Source: Cerasicoccus maritimus (GTDB lineage Bacteria; Verrucomicrobiota; Verrucomicrobiia; Opitutales; Cerasicoccaceae). Taken from it: a stretch of 64,000 bases of DNA. The notes beneath the pieces are model-generated. The model was not told where the DNA came from, did no database searches, and saw only the letters and a program-made list of their open reading frames with translations. Position 1 is the stretch's first letter. Each line of letters starts with the position of its first letter. Shown here piece by piece: positions 59,179 through 64,000 of this stretch. Position numbers and translations under genes: made by a program. The stretch is taken from positions 85,380 through 149,379 of the forward strand of contig JAVDPD010000013.1 in the NCBI GenBank assembly GCA_031296935.1. The letters run 5' to 3'.

Positions 59179-60415
59179 ACCGCAACCCCAATGTAACCAC
59201 ATTCGAAGTGTAGGAGCGGTTAAACAAGTTCGAATCCTTCTGCGAAAAACCATAGTCCAAGCTGGCCGTTAATTGTTTGGATAGTGTATAATCTATGCCA
59301 ATGCCAATCCCATAGCGACCATAATCTTCAGCCGTAGAAATCGGGTTGCCAGATGCATCCACACCCGTCCCGCCAGAGTCGGCGCCTAATTCATAGTAGA
59401 TCTGGCCCCGCGGCGAAATCCGGCTGTTCATGCGCCAGTTAAAAGCATAGATGATCGAAAAGAGCGAATCTACATTCGACAAATAGCCATAATTGAAGCT
59501 GTGTGAGGCCGTCAATGAATGCTCATAAACGCTCGATACGCGGTGGCTAACCGTGGCTGACCCAATAATGCCACTTGGCTGGCTGGAGTCGTTAATTGAG
59601 CCAGTGTCATCGAAATAAAACTCTTGATAGCCGACATTCCCCGCGAAGCTAAGATTCTCTGTCGCTTGCCAAATCGCCATCGGACCAATCGACCAGGACC
59701 AGCTGTTGTTATTGACGTTTTCTGCGTATTCGTTGCGCGCCGCAGTGGCGGTGATGCCCAAAGTGAGATTGTCCGCGACCAAAAAACGCGGACCAGCGCT
59801 GGCTTGGTAGGTGTGGCGCTCTGTGTAGTCGAAAATGGATGAAGTTGGTATGATATCCAAGCGGCTAAATCCGGCAAACAGCACCAGATCGTTCAAGTCC
59901 CAGTCCGCATCCACCCCAGCAATATTGGTGAAGCGGCCATAATCCAAAGGATTGTTCGAAACCGAAACGCCGTTGAAGCTGAAGGCGTCCGCGGCATCAA
60001 CCGAATACGAGAGACGGTCATAAAATTCCAAAGTTACGTCATCAACAAACACGGTAAATGCGATTTCCGTGTTAGGTGAAATTGCCAGAAAGTTGTTGAT
60101 GGAGTCCAACTGCGGATTGCGAATATACTTCTGATATCCCATCCCCACCGTAACACTCAGTGTATTCAACTCGCTGACTTGATAACGCCCATTCAAGAAA
60201 ATGCCTGGAGTGATGATAACATCCCATATAGGGTTGTACTCGGCGTAGTTGATATTGTCGTTGTAGGTTATGTCAAAGGTGGCCGCTAGGTCGAAGAGGA
60301 ATCCCCCCAATTTGAAATTTTCGTTTTGTCCATGTGCAGCAGAAACCAGCCCGCAGCAAAACAGGGCCACAAGCCTCCATTTCTTTTTAAAGCGAACTAT
60401 GCAGTTGAAATACAT
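59168..60415 (-). CDS. Outer-membrane beta-barrel protein of EPS operon
   Basis: A 415-residue protein with signal peptide ending AAHGQ. It has the sheet pattern and content of BBP2-type outer-membrane barrels found in EPS/PEP-CTERM loci: FDITYNDNINYAEYNPIWDVIITPGI, repeated Tyr-rich strands, and terminal LGLRYDF with Phe. It is first in the EPS operon (barrel, Wza-like, Wzc-like, ligase-like), overlapping the next gene by 11 nt, so it is probably the outer-membrane pore or polymer-binding component. Confidence 0.85.
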   Translation of the reverse strand: MYFNCIVRFKKKWRLVALFCCGLVSAAHGQNENFKLGGFLFDLAATFDITYNDNINYAEYNPIWDVIITPGIFLNGRYQVSELNTLSVTVGMGYQKYIRNPQLDSINNFLAISPNTEIAFTVFVDDVTLEFYDRLSYSVDAADAFSFNGVSVSNNPLDYGRFTNIAGVDADWDLNDLVLFAGFSRLDIIPTSSIFDYTERHTYQASAGPRFLVADNLTLGITATAARNEYAENVNNNSWSWSIGPMAIWQATENLSFAGNVGYQEFYFDDTGSINDSSQPSGIIGSATVSHRVSSVYEHSLTASHSFNYGYLSNVDSLFSIIYAFNWRMNSRISPRGQIYYELGADSGGTGVDASGNPISTAEDYGRYGIGIGIDYTLSKQLTASLDYGFSQKDSNLFNRSYTSNVVTLGLRYDF

Positions 60416-60440
60416 TGATTACCCTATGGATCTAAAATAC

Positions 60441-60487
60441 AAAATGTAGCATTACTAGCAGGGAAAGATAGCTAAATGCAACATTTT
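60441..60487. promoter_or_regulatory. Inverted repeat in the divergent EPS promoter region
   Basis: AAAATGTAGCA (60441-60451) and TGCAACATTTT (60477-60487) are reverse complements with one central mismatch, 25 bp apart. It lies between the EPS operon and the 60596 gene; a candidate operator. Confidence 0.4.
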
Positions 60488-60595
60488 CTTTAACTACCCC
60501 CCTTAAACGCCGATAGTGTTATGGCGAATCTCTAACCTAACGGAATAATTGGCTGTTCATTTAGAAGAAAGATTGTAGACTGTAAAACCTAAGCA

Positions 60596-62053
60596 ATGAT
60601 TTTCGGAGCAATAAGACAAATATTTATTGGAAGCGCATTTCTCGCGCTGCCCAGCTTTGGCGCTGCTCAAACCACTGAATCGACTGCTACAGAAGATATT
60701 AGCCTCATCGAGGTCCCGCAAGCGACGCAAGAGGAATTGCTGGACAAGCAGAAGAACTTGGCCCGCTGGCATATGGGGGCGACACTCTATGATGCATCAG
60801 AGGATTTTCTCAATCCGATCACGTGGCAGGAAGCAGATAGCACCGAAACGATTGGCGTGCTGATGCTCGATGACCCAACAGGCGCTTTCCACGTAAAGCC
60901 CGGCGAATATCGATTTGTCGTCGACTTGAACGACTTTTTCACCGTCACCCGCTTCAATTTCAAGAACTTCACCGCGAAGGGCTCCGTTCAGCTTTTCTAT
61001 TCGCGTTCCCTTGAGGCACCGGACGCCAGTGCGTGGAAAAGCGCTGCTGAGCCAGACGCATTTACGCGCAATCAAGTAGTCAGCCCGAAATTTCTGCCCT
61101 TCGAAGCGCGCTACATCATGGCCCACTTGATCATCGAGGAAGAAGGGCTCATCGGAAATATGGGAGCATTTGGCGACCTCTCCGTTGCAGAAGTGCGCAT
61201 GAATGAGCAAAAGCGCGACGAAAATATCGCCGCCAATACCAATCGCTCTACCGACAGCAAACCGGTGAAGTATAATTACGCTTCTGCCCACTCCGACTCA
61301 CGAGTTAGCTATGTCAGCTCCGGTGACGCCAGCCAAGCCATCGCTATGATCGATGACGACGTAGAGAGCTCCTACGAGTTTTCCCCCGATGACAAAGAGA
61401 ATATTGTCATTGTCGACCTTGGCGATCAGCGCGAAGTCAACAGCGTCTCCATGCTCTTCGAATCCGGGCCCGGCACCTTCGATTTTTACGTCGTTAATAA
61501 GCTCCCCGATGACATCCAACAAATGCTCGACGAGCAAACGGAGCAAAACAACGCCAAGCGCGAAGCCCTCAAAGCCAAGCCAGACAAAGGCGAAAATGAC
61601 GACATGGCGATGATCTTCAACCACGGCCAGTGGGAGCCCCTGCTTTTGGCCCAAAATAACGTTGGCGACGCCCTCGGATCAGTGGTGGGGTTTGCCGGCG
61701 ACACGATTTTCTCCACCATCGCCCTACCGGGTGAGTTCTTTAGTTCGCTGTCCCCAACCGTGGAACAGACAGTCAATGGCTCTGACGAGCGTTTCCGCAT
61801 CAACTTCTCCAACCTAACGGGCCGCTACCTAATCATCCGCTTCGTCCCAACCCCCGGAAGCGGCACGAACATGAAAGTCTACGAAGTCAGCCTCATGGGC
61901 GACATCATCGTGCAAGATGACGAGCCGCCTGTGGACCGAATTGAAGCCTTCAGCATGTTTAATCCAGGTTCCGGCTCCCTGGAGCTCGCGCCTCCCCCTC
62001 AGCAAATCCTGGCGCCGCCCATTCCAGCGCCGCCACCACCAGTCAGCCCGTAG
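60596..62053 (+). CDS. Secreted hypothetical protein with discoidin-like segments
   Basis: A 485-residue protein with signal peptide MIFGAIRQIFIGSAFLALPSFG. Two regions resemble F5/8-type C (discoidin) beta-sandwiches: VVDLNDFFTVTRFNFKNF and VIVDLGDQREVNSVSMLFES, followed by RYLIIRFVPTPGSG. The C-terminus is Pro-rich (PAPPPPVSP). It is divergent from the EPS operon, suggesting co-regulation and a role in polysaccharide binding. It converges on the sigma-54 activator with 9 bp between the stops. Confidence 0.6.
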   Translation: MIFGAIRQIFIGSAFLALPSFGAAQTTESTATEDISLIEVPQATQEELLDKQKNLARWHMGATLYDASEDFLNPITWQEADSTETIGVLMLDDPTGAFHVKPGEYRFVVDLNDFFTVTRFNFKNFTAKGSVQLFYSRSLEAPDASAWKSAAEPDAFTRNQVVSPKFLPFEARYIMAHLIIEEEGLIGNMGAFGDLSVAEVRMNEQKRDENIAANTNRSTDSKPVKYNYASAHSDSRVSYVSSGDASQAIAMIDDDVESSYEFSPDDKENIVIVDLGDQREVNSVSMLFESGPGTFDFYVVNKLPDDIQQMLDEQTEQNNAKREALKAKPDKGENDDMAMIFNHGQWEPLLLAQNNVGDALGSVVGFAGDTIFSTIALPGEFFSSLSPTVEQTVNGSDERFRINFSNLTGRYLIIRFVPTPGSGTNMKVYEVSLMGDIIVQDDEPPVDRIEAFSMFNPGSGSLELAPPPQQILAPPIPAPPPPVSP

Positions 62054-62062
62054 CCGACCATA

Positions 62063-63562
62063 CTAAGCTCCATTGACGTATTTCTTGACTGTGCGCCGAT
62101 CGAGCTCCAAACGACGCCCTAGCTCCTCGTAATTGGGCGTCTTTTCATAGAGCAGGCTCACGTAGCGCGACATCAGCTCATTGGCCGTAAGTCGCCCAAG
62201 CTGAATCTCCAGAGCGAGCTCACTCGCTGGGCTTTGCGCATCAGGCCTGCCCAATGGCTGTGGCATGTATTCACCATGCACCAGAATGTTGCGCACACAT
62301 TGCTCAAGCTCCCGAAAATTACCTGGCCAAGGATAATCATCGGATAAATCCCGAGCAACGACCACCATTGCCTCATCGGTCAACGCCGCGCTTTCATCTG
62401 GGCCAACCAGCTTGCGAGCGATGTGCGACACCAGATTTTCCAATTCACCTGGCGACTCCCGCAAGATCTCCCGTAGCGACGGCGTCCGCACATGGTCGGC
62501 ATTCAGACGAAAGTAGAAGTCCTCCCGGAAGCGCCCCGCCTCGATCTCGGCCAGCAAATCACGATTCGTCGCCGCCATGATCTTGCCTTGAAAATTACGC
62601 GGCTCAGTATCGCCAATCGGCGAGAAACTTCGCGTTTGCAACAGGCGAAGCAGCTTCACCTGAATCGACGGCTCGGTTTCGCCGATTTCGTCCAGAAAAA
62701 CCGTCCCGTGCTGACCGCACACAGATAAATAACCCTTGCGATCATGCAACGCGCCAGTGAAGGCGCCCTTACGGTGACCAAACAGCTCGGACTCAATCAA
62801 ATTCGACGACAGCGCCGAGAGGTTAATCGGGTAAAAGGCGCGAATGAAGTCTTCATCGAATTCCCGTGTATTTGGGTTAAACGGGATGAAGCGGCTAAGC
62901 CCGATTGCGCGCGCCACCAGCTCTTTACCCGTGCCCGACGGGCCAGTGATCAGCGTAATAATGTCGCCCATGCGATCAGCCAGCACTCGCTGGTAGCGGT
63001 CCATGTCGTGCGTAAAAATCGACTGCCAAATCCGCGCACGCAGCTTGGTCGCCGCAGGGCTCGTGCCCACAATGTATTGGAAAATATGCTGAAATGCGCG
63101 CCTGACTTGAAAGAACACTCCAAACAGCCGCGTCTCATCGATCACGGCGTAATCACCAACAAATCCCTGTGGCAGCCAGTGGCGCACCTCCTGGCAAAAA
63201 CGGTCGTAAAACGGAATGCGCTGTGCGGCGCTGCCCCGAGCATGCGCCGCCTCAATCACCTTGTCAAAGTCACGACGAAACTGGTGGAAGACATGGAAGA
63301 AGACCAACTCCTGATACAGGTAGGCATCGCGATCATTCGGTGCCTTATCCATTTCCCAATGCATACGACCCGATTCAATCGTGCGCTCAAGTAGCGCCAA
63401 AATCGCCGACAAATCCGATTTCTCCGTCCGCCGACTACCGTGGGCCTCCAAAATTTCGCGTTCGAGCTCCTTGCGGGCGTCCTCAAACGGGTTCATCCAA
63501 ACCAATCGCGCCAGACTTTGGGCCAGCGGTCGCTCTTCAGGGGTAAATAGCCGAATTCCCAT
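62063..63562 (-). CDS. Sigma-54-dependent transcriptional activator
   Basis: About 499 residues from MGIRLFTPEERP. The N-terminal 190 residues are an unrecognised sensory domain without a receiver motif. The AAA+ domain has Walker A GPSGTGKE (about residue 207), the sigma-54 contact loop ESELFGHRKGAFTGA, Walker B GTVFLDEIGE, and the arginine finger FREDFYFRLN. The C-terminal Fis-type HTH is YEELGRRLELDRRTVKKYV. The upstream extension to a GTC/ATG-like start further 5' looks non-coding. Its presumed target is the divergent small gene with a -24/-12 promoter. Confidence 0.93.
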   Translation of the reverse strand: MGIRLFTPEERPLAQSLARLVWMNPFEDARKELEREILEAHGSRRTEKSDLSAILALLERTIESGRMHWEMDKAPNDRDAYLYQELVFFHVFHQFRRDFDKVIEAAHARGSAAQRIPFYDRFCQEVRHWLPQGFVGDYAVIDETRLFGVFFQVRRAFQHIFQYIVGTSPAATKLRARIWQSIFTHDMDRYQRVLADRMGDIITLITGPSGTGKELVARAIGLSRFIPFNPNTREFDEDFIRAFYPINLSALSSNLIESELFGHRKGAFTGALHDRKGYLSVCGQHGTVFLDEIGETEPSIQVKLLRLLQTRSFSPIGDTEPRNFQGKIMAATNRDLLAEIEAGRFREDFYFRLNADHVRTPSLREILRESPGELENLVSHIARKLVGPDESAALTDEAMVVVARDLSDDYPWPGNFRELEQCVRNILVHGEYMPQPLGRPDAQSPASELALEIQLGRLTANELMSRYVSLLYEKTPNYEELGRRLELDRRTVKKYVNGA

Positions 63563-63605
63563 TGTGCATTTTTTGTAGGAACACGCACATTGGATGTCAA
63601 TCCTC

Positions 63606-63622
63606 GTAATTTTTGTGCCAAA
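63606..63622 (-). promoter_or_regulatory. Degenerate sigma-54-like promoter for the activator gene
   Basis: The minus strand reads TTGGCACAAAAATTAC: GG and the -12 dinucleotide (AC instead of GC) are 10 bp apart as in -24/-12 promoters. Start site would be about 30 bp before the activator ATG. A weak match. Confidence 0.35.
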
Positions 63623-63630
63623 CAATCTCA

Positions 63631-63643
63631 TGGAAAAATTCCA
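63631..63643. promoter_or_regulatory. Palindrome TGGAAAAATTCCA, possible activator site
   Basis: TGGAA-AAA-TTCCA lies between the two divergent -24/-12-like sites, 43 bp upstream of the strong one. Symmetric sites like this are typical for Fis-type activator dimers. Confidence 0.45.
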
Positions 63644-63685
63644 TAAAGCCTTCACGATCAGCATATTGACATTCTCAAAAACATG

Positions 63686-63701
63686 TTGGCACGCACATCG
63701 C
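63686..63701 (+). promoter_or_regulatory. Sigma-54 (-24/-12) promoter
   Basis: TTGGCACGCACATCGC matches the consensus TTGGCACG-N4-TTGC with one mismatch; GG and GC are separated by exactly 10 bp. Predicted start of transcription is about 63713, only about 2 nt before the ATG at 63715. Confidence 0.8.
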
Positions 63702-63714
63702 GTAAAGGACTAGC

Positions 63715-63870
63715 ATGAACACTCAAAAAGATCATTCCGCCTCTACAATGAACGCCGAATCTCGTAAAGACCGCTGCCGCTTCTGTGATAAGTTTGGCTT
63801 CTACGGTTTACTTAGCCTCGGATTTTTCGCCACCTTCGTCGCCATGATCGAATACGGCGGCCGGTTCTAG
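63715..63870 (+). CDS. 51-residue membrane peptide with CxxC, sigma-54 controlled
   Basis: MNTQKDHSASTMNAESRKDRC... begins hydrophilic, then CRFC (residues 21-24), then a single helix GFYGLLSLGFFATFVAMI and the end EYGGRF. No family recognised. A strong -24/-12 promoter lies immediately upstream, implying a leaderless or near-leaderless transcript; an internal ATG (residue 12) could be the real start. It is divergent from the sigma-54 activator, its likely regulator. Confidence 0.6.
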   Translation: MNTQKDHSASTMNAESRKDRCRFCDKFGFYGLLSLGFFATFVAMIEYGGRF

Positions 63871-63871
63871 A

Positions 63872-63907
63872 GAGCGCTTTTCATCTAACTTGGCCGAATC
63901 AGGTGGG
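63872..63907 (+). repeat. Single copy of repeat family 'GAGCRCTTTTCAT'
   Basis: GAGCGCTTTTCATCTAACT then TTGGCCGAATCAGGTGG. It equals the reverse complement of 33353-33388 with few changes, starting 2 bp after the small gene's stop. Confidence 0.8.
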
Positions 63908-63980
63908 GGGCCGGGGGGGGCCGGGGGGGGGGCTAAACCCGCCTAAAGTAAATATCAAAGAACACTGCCCTACCCGCCCG
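63906..63980 (+). repeat. Poly-G tracts followed by 'TAAACCCGC' element, copy 2
   Basis: Three G-runs (6, 8 and about 10) separated by CC, then CTAAACCCGCCTAAAGTAAATATCAAAGAACAC. Same architecture as 42817-42877. The G-runs could form a G-quadruplex, or may be an assembly weak point. Confidence 0.7.
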
Positions 63981-64000
63981 CTCGCCGGGAACGAGGCGCA

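Overview
The window looks like a chromosomal segment of a Verrucomicrobiota bacterium, probably class Opitutia (Puniceicoccales/Opitutales-like). The evidence is two very large GspK-like pseudopilins of the kind catalogued as 'Verru_Chthon cassette protein A', an H-X9-DG prepilin, two PEP-CTERM proteins, a two-subunit glycine decarboxylase, a fused SecDF, and a secreted polysaccharide-degrading repertoire typical of marine or particle-associated members. These assignments come from reading the translated sequence; no database search was run.

Layout. 1-5.3 kb: gcvPB (cut by the window edge) and gcvPA, separated by a small unknown gene and hairpin repeats, then a short gene, slyD and tRNA-Arg(CCU). 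5.6-10.1 kb: a membrane glycosyltransferase, a PEP-CTERM protein and a LacI-type regulator. 10.1-27.3 kb: an accessory polysaccharide region. It holds two divergent copies of a two-gene module (giant pseudopilin plus secreted partner, with an identical 13-nt gene overlap in both), a PEP-CTERM/secreted protein pair, and a tight + strand run: AraC regulator, GH20-like hexosaminidase, H-X9-DG prepilin, heparinase II/III-type lyase and PL14-like lyase. Two 44-bp promoter-like elements with identical spacing (16225 and 20909) tie the region together. 27.4-33 kb: a Nudix hydrolase and a 1600-residue secreted enzyme that fuses an AA10 copper monooxygenase, three CBM2-like domains, a GH18 chitinase and a GH9 glucanase.

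33.5-51 kb is mostly housekeeping: cupin, secDF-yajC, a lipoprotein, an apparent truncated proton-pyrophosphatase remnant, a membrane sensor-like protein, speA, a repeat-rich non-coding stretch, two small secreted proteins, katA with an ankyrin partner, an Na/Pi cotransporter-like protein and a PPi-type phosphofructokinase. 51-64 kb: an outer-membrane protein, a repeat-domain secreted protein, a four-gene exopolysaccharide operon (outer-membrane barrel, Wza-like exporter, Wzc-like tyrosine kinase, O-antigen ligase/polymerase), and a sigma-54 activator divergent from a 51-residue membrane peptide that has a near-consensus -24/-12 promoter.

Intergenic regions carry at least six families of short repeats. 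The most notable is a two-hairpin element found four times, each time just downstream of a gene and in that gene's orientation, with compensatory base changes in both stems.
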